Shown here piece by piece: positions 1 to 8,808 of a stretch of 64,000 nt of DNA. The first letter of the stretch is position 1; the number at the start of each line of letters is the position of its first letter. The stretch lies in contig CAYGKM010000011.1 of NCBI GenBank assembly GCA_964350695.1, forward strand, positions 1 through 64,000. Reading direction: 5' to 3'. The translations under genes were made by a program, and so were the position numbers. Below the pieces are notes generated by a model, which had not been told where the DNA came from, searched no databases, and was given only the letters and a program-made list of their open reading frames with translations. This DNA is from TMED27 sp964350695 (GTDB taxonomy: Bacteria > Pseudomonadota > Alphaproteobacteria > Micavibrionales > Micavibrionaceae).

Positions 1-947
1 ATGGGGCCGAGGAGCTGGCGTTCTATCATTTCGGAGAAGCCGATGATGGCGTTGAGGGGCGTGCGTAGCTCGTGGCTCATATTGGCGAGGAATTGGGCGC
101 GGGCGGCGTAGGCATGCTCGGCTTGTTCTTTCGCGGCTCTCAGGTCGTGTTCATAGAGCATGCGCTCTGTGAGGTCTTGCATAATCCCGAAGAGGGCGAC
201 AACTTCGCCTGTTTTGTCAAAGGAGCAGCGTCCTTCACAATGGATGAAGCGGGTTTCGCCATCAGGCCGTTCGATGCGGAATTCCATGTCATAGTTGTTT
301 TCTTCTATGATGGCGCGCTCAAAGACTTGGTTTACGCGCATGATATCGGCGCGGTGTACGCGTGCGTTCATGGCCTCTAGGGTGGGTTCAAATTCGTGTT
401 TTTCAACGCCAAAAATGCGGTAAATCTCGTCTGACCATTCAATTTTATCTTTGCCTAGAACCCATTGCCAGTGCCCCATACGGCCAATGCTTTCGGCTTC
501 TATCAGGTGCTTTTCGCGCTCTTTTTCCGCTTCGATGTCGCGGCCAATGCAATAAAGGTTTCCGGCGTTGAAGTGTTGTTTCCAGCGCATCCATTTTGAA
601 TCACCGTTTTTAAAGACGATGCGGCCCTCGCACTCAAAAGTGTCTTCTGCGCCGCTTTGTGATTGGGTGTGGCTTTGCATGGCGGCCAGAATGGGGTCGC
701 GATCCGCCTTATCAAAGAGGTCAATGAAGTGTTTTTTGCCGAGGTCTTTATTTGAAAAGCCTGTGATGGATTCAAGATTTTCACTGTGGTTCAGAATTTT
801 GCCTTTGTCGCTCACGATGAGGTGTATGTCGCGGGACATATTAGAGAAGTGTTTGAAATCCTCGGTTGTGAAGCCTTCGCCTTGGGGTGAGATTTTGGCG
901 GGGGCGGATTCAGGGCTTTGGATTTGAGTTTTACGCTTGGCAGTCAT
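1..947 (-). CDS. PAS-domain sensor histidine kinase (partial, C-terminus beyond window)
   Basis: Reading the minus strand from the ATG at 947 gives 315 codons with no stop before the window edge, so the gene is cut off at its 3' end. There are two PAS-like regions, about residues 31-140 and 153-262; the second has the PAS_3 pattern ending in GIMQDLTER. A helix leads into a HisKA H-box, FLANMSHELRTPLNAIIGFS, with the phospho-acceptor His near residue 292. There is no signal peptide or membrane segment, so this is probably a cytoplasmic sensor. The ATP-binding domain and any receiver domain would lie outside the window. Family membership is clear from the H-box; the stimulus and partner regulator are unknown. 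Confidence 0.93.
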   Translation of the reverse strand, partial: MTAKRKTQIQSPESAPAKISPQGEGFTTEDFKHFSNMSRDIHLIVSDKGKILNHSENLESITGFSNKDLGKKHFIDLFDKADRDPILAAMQSHTQSQSGAEDTFECEGRIVFKNGDSKWMRWKQHFNAGNLYCIGRDIEAEKEREKHLIEAESIGRMGHWQWVLGKDKIEWSDEIYRIFGVEKHEFEPTLEAMNARVHRADIMRVNQVFERAIIEENNYDMEFRIERPDGETRFIHCEGRCSFDKTGEVVALFGIMQDLTERMLYEHDLRAAKEQAEHAYAARAQFLANMSHELRTPLNAIIGFSEMIERQLLGP

Positions 948-1073
948 AATTTAAAAAACCTGACTTAGAAAAAAGTCATAAGAGAAAACGAATCACCTAA
1001 TAACCATAATTTATAATCAGGGGGCATGACAAGGCTTTGCTAGACTTTGCGTATCGAAACGGGCGTTTTGTAT

Positions 1074-1111
1074 AAAAAAACACCCCAGGGCGCGAGGCCA
1101 AGAGGTGTTTT
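1074..1111 (-). terminator. Rho-independent terminator of the 1136-1747 gene
   Basis: On the minus strand an 8-bp stem (AAAACACC at 1111-1104 pairing with GGTGTTTT at 1084-1077) is followed by a T-run at 1080-1074. It lies 25 bp past the stop of the thioredoxin-like gene and separates it from the histidine kinase. Confidence 0.75.
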
Positions 1112-1135
1112 AGGTGGGAGAGAAACTTAAGAAAT

Positions 1136-1747
1136 TTAGTATTTAACGGAGCATCCGTAGGGTTGTGATTGAGAAACCTCAACCGCTTTTCCGGCTTCCA
1201 GATCGTCAATTGCAGCGAGCACATAGTTTTTCGCGCCTTCTACTGTTTTCGGGTTCGGGCTTGAATTATCATCAATCGCGCCGGCATAAGCGAGGTTGCC
1301 TTCCGCATCAATTACGAACATGTGGGGCGTTGTTTGCGCGCCGTATGCTTTACCGATTGTGCCGCTGGCGTCCAAAATTTTGGCGCTGGGTTGGGCGTTA
1401 TTATCTTTAACAATGGCGTTGGCTTCTTCGGTGGTTGTGAAGCCTTGATGGCCTTCGGCGGAGGAAACGATAGACACCCATTCAACGCCTTTATCTGTGG
1501 CGGTTTTTTGCGTGGCCTGCATGTTGCCTGTGCTGTAGTGCTTCACTACGAACGGGCATTGGTGGTTTGTCCATTCTAGAACAACGATTTTGCCTTTATG
1601 GTCGCTGAGTTTGAAGGGGTTGCCGTTTGTATCTACGGCGATGATTTCGGGCGCGGCCTCACCTATCGCGGGCGCGGCGTTTGCGGGGTTATAGGCTGCA
1701 AAGAGCAGAACAAAAGCTGCTAAAGCGTAAACAAATTTGTGGGCCAT
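1136..1747 (-). CDS. Secreted thioredoxin-fold protein (AhpC/TSA, redoxin-like)
   Basis: 203 residues with a clear signal peptide (about 1-24, ending ANA-AP), so it is exported to the periplasm. The body is a redoxin fold: APEIIAVDTNGNPF near the start, WTNHQCPFVVKHY at the active site, and TTPHMFVID before the last strand (the conserved cis-Pro). The active site has one Cys in CPFV rather than CXXC, and a second conserved Cys sits at the very end (YGCSVKY). The family is usually annotated as redoxin or thioredoxin-like; a thiol oxidoreductase or peroxidase role is inferred. A cytoplasmic relative with the same two signatures is at 49878-50429. It is followed by its own terminator. Confidence 0.85.
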   Translation of the reverse strand: MAHKFVYALAAFVLLFAAYNPANAAPAIGEAAPEIIAVDTNGNPFKLSDHKGKIVVLEWTNHQCPFVVKHYSTGNMQATQKTATDKGVEWVSIVSSAEGHQGFTTTEEANAIVKDNNAQPSAKILDASGTIGKAYGAQTTPHMFVIDAEGNLAYAGAIDDNSSPNPKTVEGAKNYVLAAIDDLEAGKAVEVSQSQPYGCSVKY

Positions 1748-1825
1748 GTGGTTTTCTCCTGAATGTGTGTAATTGTAAAACTCTATTCGAAGGGCAGCCG
1801 GACTTGGTTACACCTTTGATTTTTA

Positions 1826-3982
1826 TTATTTAGGTTTTTTCAGCATATTTTCAACAATCTGCGGCGTTAAAATTTGCGGTAAAATTTTGGCGTCAGGCCG
1901 TGCCTTGGTTTGAGGGTCTTTTGCGCCGTAAAAAACATAAAGCGGTACGCCTTTGCGGCCATATACATCCAGATATTGCGTGATGAGCGGGTCTTGGTTT
2001 GTCCAGTCGCCGACCAGATAATTTACATTGTTTTTAGCAAACAGGGCTTTTGTGGAATCGATGTTTATGGATGTGGCGTGGTTGAGCTTACAAGTGATGC
2101 ACCATGCGGCGGTCATTTCTACGAAGACAGGAGCGTCGCTTTGTTCAAGCAGCATATCGAGTTTGCCTTGAGAGAAGGTTTCGCCGAATTCTTTTGTGAC
2201 TTCGGCGTTGTTTTGCAGGGGCACGGGCGTCATCGGTAGGGATAGAAGCGCGAAGATGATAGCCAAGATTGTGAAAGCCTTGGTAAATCCGCGCCAAAAT
2301 TTATCAACGGGTTTATGCTTATAAAGCCAGATCGCAAAGGCGATAAGCAGCATGCCGACAAGCGTGGCGGCGATGCCGCTTTCTCCGGTTTGTTGTCCCA
2401 AGACCCAAACGAGCCAGATGGCCGCGCCATACATCGGGAAGGCGAGGAGCTGTTTGAACACATCCATCCATGCGCCCGGACGCGGCAGAGCCTTTTGGAA
2501 GGCGGGGATGAAAGATAGCAGCAGATAGGGCAGCGCCAAGCCGAAGCCAAGGGCGGCGAAAATGGTTAGAGAAAGCGCAGCGGGTTGCACGAGGGCGTAG
2601 CTGATCGCGCCGGCCATAAAGGGCGCTGTGCAGGGCGTTGCGACTATTGTGGCCAGAACCCCTGTAAAGAATGAGCCGCTCAGGCCGTTATTTTGTGTGA
2701 GTTTGCCGCCAGTATTGGCGAAGGGGTTGGCGAATTCAAAAAAGCCTGAAAGGTTGAGGCCCAGAATGAACAGTAGATAAGCGAGCAGGCCAACGACAAG
2801 CGGGTTTTGCAGTTGGAAGCCCCAGCCGATTTGCGCGCCTGCGGTTTTTAGGGCGATCAAAAGGCCAGCAATGGCGACGAAGCTTATAACCACGCCGAGA
2901 GTATAGGCGATCCCGTGCATGCGGGCGGCGGCAGGATTTTTCTCGGCGGTTTTTATAAGGCTGAGCGCTTTGATGGAAAGCACGGGGAAGACGCAGGGCA
3001 TGAGATTCAGGATGAGCCCGCCGAGAAGGGCAAAGCCGATCGCTGTGAGGAATGTGATTTGCAACGGGGCGGAGTTTTGCGTGATTATTACTTCTTCTTT
3101 TAGCACCGGTGAGGCATCTGTTTTCGACTCGGCGGAGAAGGCAAAGCTTTGTATATGGGCGCTGTCGTCCCTAAAGGATATGACGCCGTTTAGCGTTTCG
3201 ATCTCGGAGAGCGGGCGTTCGCCGCGCTTTTGTTTTATAACCAGATTTTTATTATCACTTAAGGAGGCTTGCGCGTCGCTTGGGTTGAGGACCGCGCCCC
3301 AGTGAACGGGAAAAAATTCTACGCTTTTCAGCGTTGTTTCAGAAAGGGTGAGAGGGGCAAGATCTTCAAAGCTAAGGATTAAATCGTTGCCATCTTCGCT
3401 GTATAAGACCGACCAGTCGGTTTGAACAGGAAGCCTTTTCCGCGCTGCGATAATATAGGCGGCGTTATCTTCATTTTGCGCATTTTCACCGTTTAAAGAT
3501 AGGGTGTACGTGCCGTATTCGGGGATGCATTCTTCTTTACATACGAGAATTTCGAGATCCGCAGTCAGCTCAATCGGGCCTTCCGGAAAGTTTGCGGGGG
3601 TTTTAAGTTTTTGCAGAAGAATGACGTTGTTTTCATAGCCGTAATTTAAAAGTGGGCCATAGGGGATTTTATTCGGGGTTGGCCATTGAATTTCATCGAT
3701 TTCGAAGCCTTCAGGGAGTGTCCATTTGATATTGGTCGGCGTGCCGGAATCGCCGGGGTTTTTCCAGTATGTGTGCCATTGGGGGGCAATCGATTGTTCA
3801 ATGGCGACCCAAATCTCTTCATTGGGTGCGACTTGTCCCTTTTCTGCGAGCAAGCGGATTTCAACCTTTGCTTCATCGGGATTGGCCAGTTCTTGCGCGT
3901 GGAGCTGGCTTAACGGCGTAAACGCGATTAGCACGAGGGTGAGGAGTGTTTTAGGAATGCGTCTTTTTAAAATCGAAATCAT
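1826..3982 (-). CDS. dsbD: Protein-disulfide reductase, DsbD/ScsB family
   Basis: 718 residues. A signal peptide (1-30) is followed by a periplasmic N-terminal domain (about 31-290) of the ScsB/DsbD type, with PQWHTYWKNPGDSG typical of that subgroup. About eight membrane helices follow (310-600), carrying the two redox Cys motifs LMPCVFPVLSIKAL and ATPCTAPFM. The C-terminal thioredoxin domain has WCITC at 627-631. Such proteins pass electrons from cytoplasmic thioredoxin across the inner membrane to periplasmic thiol proteins. Candidate clients in this window are the TlpA-like protein of the cytochrome c maturation operon, the secreted thioredoxin-like protein just downstream, and the DUF1223 protein. 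Transcription diverges from aacS. Confidence 0.92.
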   Translation of the reverse strand: MISILKRRIPKTLLTLVLIAFTPLSQLHAQELANPDEAKVEIRLLAEKGQVAPNEEIWVAIEQSIAPQWHTYWKNPGDSGTPTNIKWTLPEGFEIDEIQWPTPNKIPYGPLLNYGYENNVILLQKLKTPANFPEGPIELTADLEILVCKEECIPEYGTYTLSLNGENAQNEDNAAYIIAARKRLPVQTDWSVLYSEDGNDLILSFEDLAPLTLSETTLKSVEFFPVHWGAVLNPSDAQASLSDNKNLVIKQKRGERPLSEIETLNGVISFRDDSAHIQSFAFSAESKTDASPVLKEEVIITQNSAPLQITFLTAIGFALLGGLILNLMPCVFPVLSIKALSLIKTAEKNPAAARMHGIAYTLGVVISFVAIAGLLIALKTAGAQIGWGFQLQNPLVVGLLAYLLFILGLNLSGFFEFANPFANTGGKLTQNNGLSGSFFTGVLATIVATPCTAPFMAGAISYALVQPAALSLTIFAALGFGLALPYLLLSFIPAFQKALPRPGAWMDVFKQLLAFPMYGAAIWLVWVLGQQTGESGIAATLVGMLLIAFAIWLYKHKPVDKFWRGFTKAFTILAIIFALLSLPMTPVPLQNNAEVTKEFGETFSQGKLDMLLEQSDAPVFVEMTAAWCITCKLNHATSINIDSTKALFAKNNVNYLVGDWTNQDPLITQYLDVYGRKGVPLYVFYGAKDPQTKARPDAKILPQILTPQIVENMLKKPK

Positions 3983-4073
3983 TTGCTCATAATACTCTTA
4001 GAGATTAATTTATGCTATATCAGGTATTCGAAAACCTGCTTGTAAACGTTACAATATTAACATTTAGGCGCCT

Positions 4074-6131
4074 ATGCTTCATCAACCCTCTTCCACATAT
4101 ATGAATTCTACGCGTTTGGCAGGGTTTGCCAAATATGTACAGGAACGCTATCCGCAAGCTGGTGATTTTTCGGATTGCAGTGCGGACACGTACAGGGCGA
4201 TCCATGATTGGTCGGTTGAAAATTTGGCGGATTTTCATGATGCTGTGTGGGAGTTTTGCGGAATTATCGGGGATAAAGGCGGAGTTGTTCTTAGCGATCA
4301 AATCAATATTCTTGCGGCGGCGTTCTTTCCTGATACGAAGATTAGTTTTTCTGAGAATATGCTGGCACGTGCGGCGACGCATGCTGATGACCCTGCGATT
4401 ATTTCACGTACAGCAGGGGCATCGGCAGACCGCATTTTAAGTTGGAGCGGGCTTTATGATGAAGTGAGCCTTTGGGTGCAGGTGCTTGAGAAGCTGGGCG
4501 TGGGCGAAGGCGAGCGCGTTGCAACATATCTTCCGCATGGGCCGGAGGCGTACGTCTTAATGATTGCGAGTGCGCATGTGGGCGCGATTTTCTCGTCTGT
4601 CGGCACGGAGATGGGCGCGCAATCAACTGCCGAGAGGTTTAAACAGATTGCGCCGAAGATTTTGATAGCGGCGGATGGGTATACGCATATGAAGGCACTG
4701 GGCGAGGACGGCAAGCCCGAAGCGCGTTTGCCGCTTGTTGCGCATCTTCAAAAAGAAGTGGAGAGTCTTGAACATACGGTGATTGTGCCGAATTTATCGG
4801 AGGCGCCTGCTATTGATGAACTCGCTGAAGGGACGCTGCTTTCCAGTGATTTAATGCTCACTGTAAAGCCGAAAAAATTGGAATTTTTGCGCCGTGATTT
4901 TAATCAGCCGCTGGCGATTTTATTTTCATCTGGCTCTACGGGGCAGCCGAAATGCTTTGTTCACGGCGTTGGCGGCACGCTTTTAAAACATGCTATTGAG
5001 CATCAGCTTCAAAGTGACGTACGGGCGGGCGACCGCGTGTTCTTTCACTCCACGACCAGTTGGATGATGTTTAACTGGCTGGCGAGCGGGCTGGCGAATG
5101 GTGCGACCATTATGATTTATGACGGAAATCCTGCTTACCCCGACGCGGATTCGCAGCTGCAATTGGCGGCCGAATACGGGTGTACGCATTTGGGGACTGC
5201 TGCGGGTGTTATTCAGGATGTGTGGGCGCGTAATGGTTTGAGTACAGAAAGTCTCGATCTCTCGGCTTTAAAGATGATCATGTATACGGGGTCTGTGCTG
5301 TCTGATCAGGGGTTTGAGTATCTTTATAAGAATATCAAGAAAGATATGGCCGTGAACGGGATTTGCGGGGGTACGGATTTTGTCGGGTGTTATGCGGCGG
5401 GGAATCCGTTCACGCCGACTTTGGCGGGGTATCTTAAAGGGCCGGTGCTGGGCATGGATGTTGCGGTTTGGGATGATGAGGGTAATGCTTTGCCTGACGG
5501 CGCAAGCGGTGAGCTTGTTGTGAAGGGGCCGTTTGCGTCCCGTCCGCTTTATTTTTGGAATGATGAGGGGGGGGCGCGTTTCAGGGCAGAATATTTTGAA
5601 TATTTCGATGTTAGCCCGCCTGTTTGGCGGCATGGGGATGCGGTTAAGCGTGCGAAAAACGGACAGATCATGATTGAGGGGCGTTCGGATACCACGCTTA
5701 ATCAAGGGGGTGTACGTATCGGGCCGCAGATGCTTTATGACGCACTCAATTCGCCCGAGTTGCAGGGAAAAATTGAGGATTCATTGGCGGCGAGTTTTAA
5801 AGATGCGGATGGCGGGGATCATACGGCGCTGTTTTTGGAGGCGGATCAAATGGATGAAGCTTTCCTGAAGCAAGTGAAGGGCATTATTTCAGATTCTGTC
5901 GGGCGGCTTTCTTGTCCGCACGAGATTATATGTGTACCGTATGTCTTGAAAACGCCGAACGGCAAAAAGGCAGAAAAACCAACAGCGCAGCTTTTGGCAG
6001 GAAAAGAGATACAAGCGCCCGCGACATATGGCGAAGAGGGCGGGGTTTTATATGCGGACTTATATAAGAAGATTGGCGAGAGCTTGCGGGCAAAACCGCA
6101 ATACGGGTTTGCGGGGAATGCGGCCGAGTAA
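4074..6131 (+). CDS. aacS: Acetoacetyl-CoA synthetase (acetoacetate-CoA ligase)
   Basis: 685 residues, close to the roughly 650 usual for the family. It belongs to the acyl-adenylate-forming ligases: the AMP/P-loop motif LFSSGSTGQPK lies near residues 283-293, and GGTDFVGCYAAGNPF and HGDAVKRAKNGQIMIEGRSD are in the expected later positions, followed by the C-terminal domain with PNGKKAEK carrying the catalytic Lys. The N-terminal block and the SSGSTGQPKCFVHGVGGTLL region are characteristic of AacS rather than acetyl-CoA synthetase. It activates acetoacetate for catabolism or polymer and lipid metabolism. An ATG at 4101 (MNSTRLAGF) is an alternative start that fits the family N-terminus well; neither start has a strong ribosome binding site. 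Confidence 0.9.
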   Translation: MLHQPSSTYMNSTRLAGFAKYVQERYPQAGDFSDCSADTYRAIHDWSVENLADFHDAVWEFCGIIGDKGGVVLSDQINILAAAFFPDTKISFSENMLARAATHADDPAIISRTAGASADRILSWSGLYDEVSLWVQVLEKLGVGEGERVATYLPHGPEAYVLMIASAHVGAIFSSVGTEMGAQSTAERFKQIAPKILIAADGYTHMKALGEDGKPEARLPLVAHLQKEVESLEHTVIVPNLSEAPAIDELAEGTLLSSDLMLTVKPKKLEFLRRDFNQPLAILFSSGSTGQPKCFVHGVGGTLLKHAIEHQLQSDVRAGDRVFFHSTTSWMMFNWLASGLANGATIMIYDGNPAYPDADSQLQLAAEYGCTHLGTAAGVIQDVWARNGLSTESLDLSALKMIMYTGSVLSDQGFEYLYKNIKKDMAVNGICGGTDFVGCYAAGNPFTPTLAGYLKGPVLGMDVAVWDDEGNALPDGASGELVVKGPFASRPLYFWNDEGGARFRAEYFEYFDVSPPVWRHGDAVKRAKNGQIMIEGRSDTTLNQGGVRIGPQMLYDALNSPELQGKIEDSLAASFKDADGGDHTALFLEADQMDEAFLKQVKGIISDSVGRLSCPHEIICVPYVLKTPNGKKAEKPTAQLLAGKEIQAPATYGEEGGVLYADLYKKIGESLRAKPQYGFAGNAAE

Positions 6132-6361
6132 ATTATTTCTTGCGCCTGGTATTTAATCATGGTTTTAATGTCTTTATGAATTTGAGAGCCTTTGCATTTT
6201 TGAATACTTCAATTGCAGCGGCCGCGGCAAACGCGGCGGCTTAGCCCGCTCATATTCACGCTCATAGTGCGAAAGCGCACGCCTTAAAAATTTCCCAAAT
6301 ATTATAGTTAGAATTGACAAATACGCCCAAAATGATGCGTATAGCGTTCTTGAAAGATAAA

Positions 6362-7600
6362 ATGATGAATACGAATATACCACGATCAAACGAAGAAATT
6401 AACGAAGTCCGCAGTGGCTTGAAGTTCCGCCCTGTATTGCATGCACTCACGGCCAATCCCGGTGTGGAGATGATGAGCTATGCAGCTGGGCGCGAGAACA
6501 TGATTACGCTCGGTCAGGGCGAAGGGGATTCTCCGACGCCTGATTTCATTGCTAAGGCTGCGTTTGATGCGATGAAAGAAGGACGCACGACCTATGGCCC
6601 TACTCTGGGGCAGGACGCTTTGCGCAACGCCATTTCCGAATATTACGAGCGGATTTACAAGCTTGATATCCCCGCCAGCCGCTGTTTTGTAACAGCCTCC
6701 GGCTCAACGGCGATGCATTTATCGCTGGCCGCTTTGGTGGATAAGGGCGATGAAGTGGTCGCGATTACGCCGATTTGGAAAAATCTGCTGGGCGCGATTG
6801 AGTTGACGCAGGCGAAGACCGTACAGGTCTCGCTTGATGAGAGCATGGACGAGGCGACGCAACGTTCCGAGTGGAAGCTGGATCTCGATAAGCTTTTTGC
6901 GGCGTGTAATGAAAACACCAAGGTGATTTTGATTGTTAGCCCCTCTAACCCAACAGGGTGGACGGCGACACAAGAAGAGATGAAAGCGATTTTGGAGTTT
7001 GCACGCACGCGGGGAATCTGGATTTTGGCGGATGAGGTTTATGGACGCCTTGTTTATGAGAGCAACCATGAGCATGCCCGCGCTGATAGTTTTCTGGATG
7101 TCGCGCAAGAAGACGACCTTTTGCTGGTGGTGAACAGCTTTTCGAAAAGTTGGGCCATGACAGGCTGGCGTTTAGGCTGGATTGTCGGGCCGAAGCTGGC
7201 GGAGGAGAAAATCCGTGATGTTGCGCTGTATAATAACCTTTGCCCGCCGAATTTCACGCAATATGGCGCGATTGCCGCGCTTAAAGACGGCGAAGGGTTT
7301 TTGAAGTCTCAAGTGGATATGTGGCGGTCGAACCGTGATATTCTGGTTAATCACTTTGATAAGCTTGGCAATATTCACATGGCGTATCCTACGGCTACGT
7401 TTTACGGATTTTTCAAGGTTGACGGGGAGCCGGATTGTAAGGCTTTGACGAAGCGTTTTGTTGATGAGTCGAGCGTCTTGCTTTCGCCGGGATGCGCGTT
7501 CGGTAAAACTGCGGTCGGTTATATCCGTATGTGTTTTGCGGTGTCGGAGCGGCGTTTGGTCGAGGCACTGGAGCGCATGGATAAGGTTTTAAAGGTATAA
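6362..7600 (+). CDS. PLP-dependent aminotransferase, class I/II
   Basis: Fold-type I aminotransferase. It shows ITLGQGEGDSPTP, TYGPTLGQDALRNAI, VSPSNPTGW, ILADEVYGRLVY and the Schiff-base lysine in NSFSKSWAMTGWRLGW (Lys 262 from this start), plus a C-terminal Arg in GYIRMCFA for the substrate carboxylate. This is the aspartate/aromatic/branched-chain-like group; exact specificity cannot be told from sequence. The ATG pair at 6362/6365 fits the family N-terminus; an ATG at 6314 would add 16 residues (MTNTPKMMRIAFLKDK) with no conservation signal I recognise. The next gene, an RNA methyltransferase, starts 3 bp after the stop, so they are probably cotranscribed. Confidence 0.9.
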   Translation: MMNTNIPRSNEEINEVRSGLKFRPVLHALTANPGVEMMSYAAGRENMITLGQGEGDSPTPDFIAKAAFDAMKEGRTTYGPTLGQDALRNAISEYYERIYKLDIPASRCFVTASGSTAMHLSLAALVDKGDEVVAITPIWKNLLGAIELTQAKTVQVSLDESMDEATQRSEWKLDLDKLFAACNENTKVILIVSPSNPTGWTATQEEMKAILEFARTRGIWILADEVYGRLVYESNHEHARADSFLDVAQEDDLLLVVNSFSKSWAMTGWRLGWIVGPKLAEEKIRDVALYNNLCPPNFTQYGAIAALKDGEGFLKSQVDMWRSNRDILVNHFDKLGNIHMAYPTATFYGFFKVDGEPDCKALTKRFVDESSVLLSPGCAFGKTAVGYIRMCFAVSERRLVEALERMDKVLKV

Positions 7601-7603
7601 AAT

Positions 7604-8140
7604 ATGCGCGGGTATTTCGGCATAGGCGTGGAAGGGATTAGCAAGGAGCAAAATGTGGGCACGATTGCCCGCTCCGCGCATTCCTTCGGCGCGCAGTTCT
7701 TCTTTACAATTGCCCCTGCGGTGGATGTTGAGTTGATGCGGGTTTCCGATACTTCCGGGGCGTTTGATCATGTGCCGTATCATCAATATGAAGATGTGAA
7801 CTCTATGGCGTTGCCGGATAAGTGCTCGCTTGTCGGTGTGGAGCTGATGGACGGGGCGGTTGATTTGCCGAGTTTCCGCCATCCTTTGCGCGCGGCTTAT
7901 GTATTGGGGCCGGAAATGGGCAGTTTATCCCCAGAGCTAGTGGAGAAATGTGACCATATCATCAAAATTCCTATGAGCTTTTGTGTGAATGTGGGCGTGG
8001 CGGGCGCACTTGTGATGTATGACCGCTTGCTGTCGATGGGTAAGTTTGCGGAGCGCCCTGTTAGAGCGGGCGGACCGACAGAAACGCCAGAGCATCCAAC
8101 AACAACTCTGCGCCGTAAGGTGCGGACGAAGAAGGCTTAA
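7604..8140 (+). CDS. SpoU/TrmH-family RNA 2'-O-methyltransferase
   Basis: 178 residues, a compact SPOUT methyltransferase without an extra RNA-binding domain. Motif 1 is QNVGTIARSAHSFGA near the N-terminus, motif 2 is YVLGPEMGSLSPELVEKCD, and motif 3 is IKIPMSFCVNVGVAGALVMYD, which forms the SAM-binding knot. It probably methylates a tRNA or rRNA ribose, but it is not clearly TrmL, TrmH or RlmB. The C-terminal 25 residues are basic (TTLRRKVRTKKA) and may help bind RNA. It starts 3 bp after the aminotransferase and converges with the ChrR-like gene, whose last 4 bases it overlaps. Confidence 0.85.
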   Translation: MRGYFGIGVEGISKEQNVGTIARSAHSFGAQFFFTIAPAVDVELMRVSDTSGAFDHVPYHQYEDVNSMALPDKCSLVGVELMDGAVDLPSFRHPLRAAYVLGPEMGSLSPELVEKCDHIIKIPMSFCVNVGVAGALVMYDRLLSMGKFAERPVRAGGPTETPEHPTTTLRRKVRTKKA

Positions 8141-8808
8141 GCCCGCAAGAACGGGTTGAGGAAACGTCCAAAGCCTTTTAGCTTGATCGGTGCGCTAGAT
8201 ACCACAAGACACGTACACCCCATGATTTCGCATGCCAACGGGGTATGATCCATGTCTTCATCTGTGACGATTAGGTCACCGACTTTATACTCTCCTGTTT
8301 CATCTTTAAAAGCGCCGTCCAACACAAGCGTGATTTCTGTGCCGCCATGGCTGTGATGAGGGCTTTTTGTGCCGGGGGCGGCCTTCATAAAGCGGGCAAT
8401 GCTGTGTTTACAGTCCAAATTGATGTCATGGGTCTGCATCCCCGGAAAAAGCGTGTGCCATTTCATGGTTTTGGGGTTTTTACACAGCGTTTGCGCAAGA
8501 GATATAGGGATATCAAACGGCAAAGTCGCGTTTGCGGGCGTGTTTTCTTGTGGGGCTTCGATCGGGTCGTTATCGAGACGTGAAAGTACGGACTCAAGGG
8601 CGTCACCATTCATGGATACGGGGTTGCAGCTTTCGTTGATTAATGCGCCGCCAATGGTTTCGCAGTGTTTAACGAGCAGGCGCGCTTCTTTTGAATAGGC
8701 GAGGTGCGCCGCAACGATCAGGCTTTGTGCTTCATCGAGGTTTCCTGCGGCGTAGCTGAGCAGCAGGGCATCATAATTTGTTTTAAGAGCGTCATGGATT
8801 TGTGTCAT
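8137..8808 (-). CDS. chrR: ChrR-like cupin anti-sigma factor
   Basis: About 223 residues. The N-terminal half resembles the zinc-binding anti-sigma domain of ChrR (SYAAGNLDEAQSLIVAAHLA...); the C-terminal half is a cupin with the metal ligands visible: HHSHGGTEITLVLDGAF gives His, His and Glu, and MDHTPL gives the fourth His. The start at 8808 is chosen because its ATG overlaps the sigma-factor stop (ATGA) and has GGA at a suitable distance; an upstream ATG at 8817 would add MEL. The two zinc Cys residues of canonical ChrR (CxxC after the conserved His) read Tyr-Ser-Lys-Glu-Ala here, so zinc binding in that domain may differ. In characterised systems the cupin part is needed for the response to singlet oxygen. 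Confidence 0.88.
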   Translation of the reverse strand: MTQIHDALKTNYDALLLSYAAGNLDEAQSLIVAAHLAYSKEARLLVKHCETIGGALINESCNPVSMNGDALESVLSRLDNDPIEAPQENTPANATLPFDIPISLAQTLCKNPKTMKWHTLFPGMQTHDINLDCKHSIARFMKAAPGTKSPHHSHGGTEITLVLDGAFKDETGEYKVGDLIVTDEDMDHTPLACEIMGCTCLVVSSAPIKLKGFGRFLNPFLRA

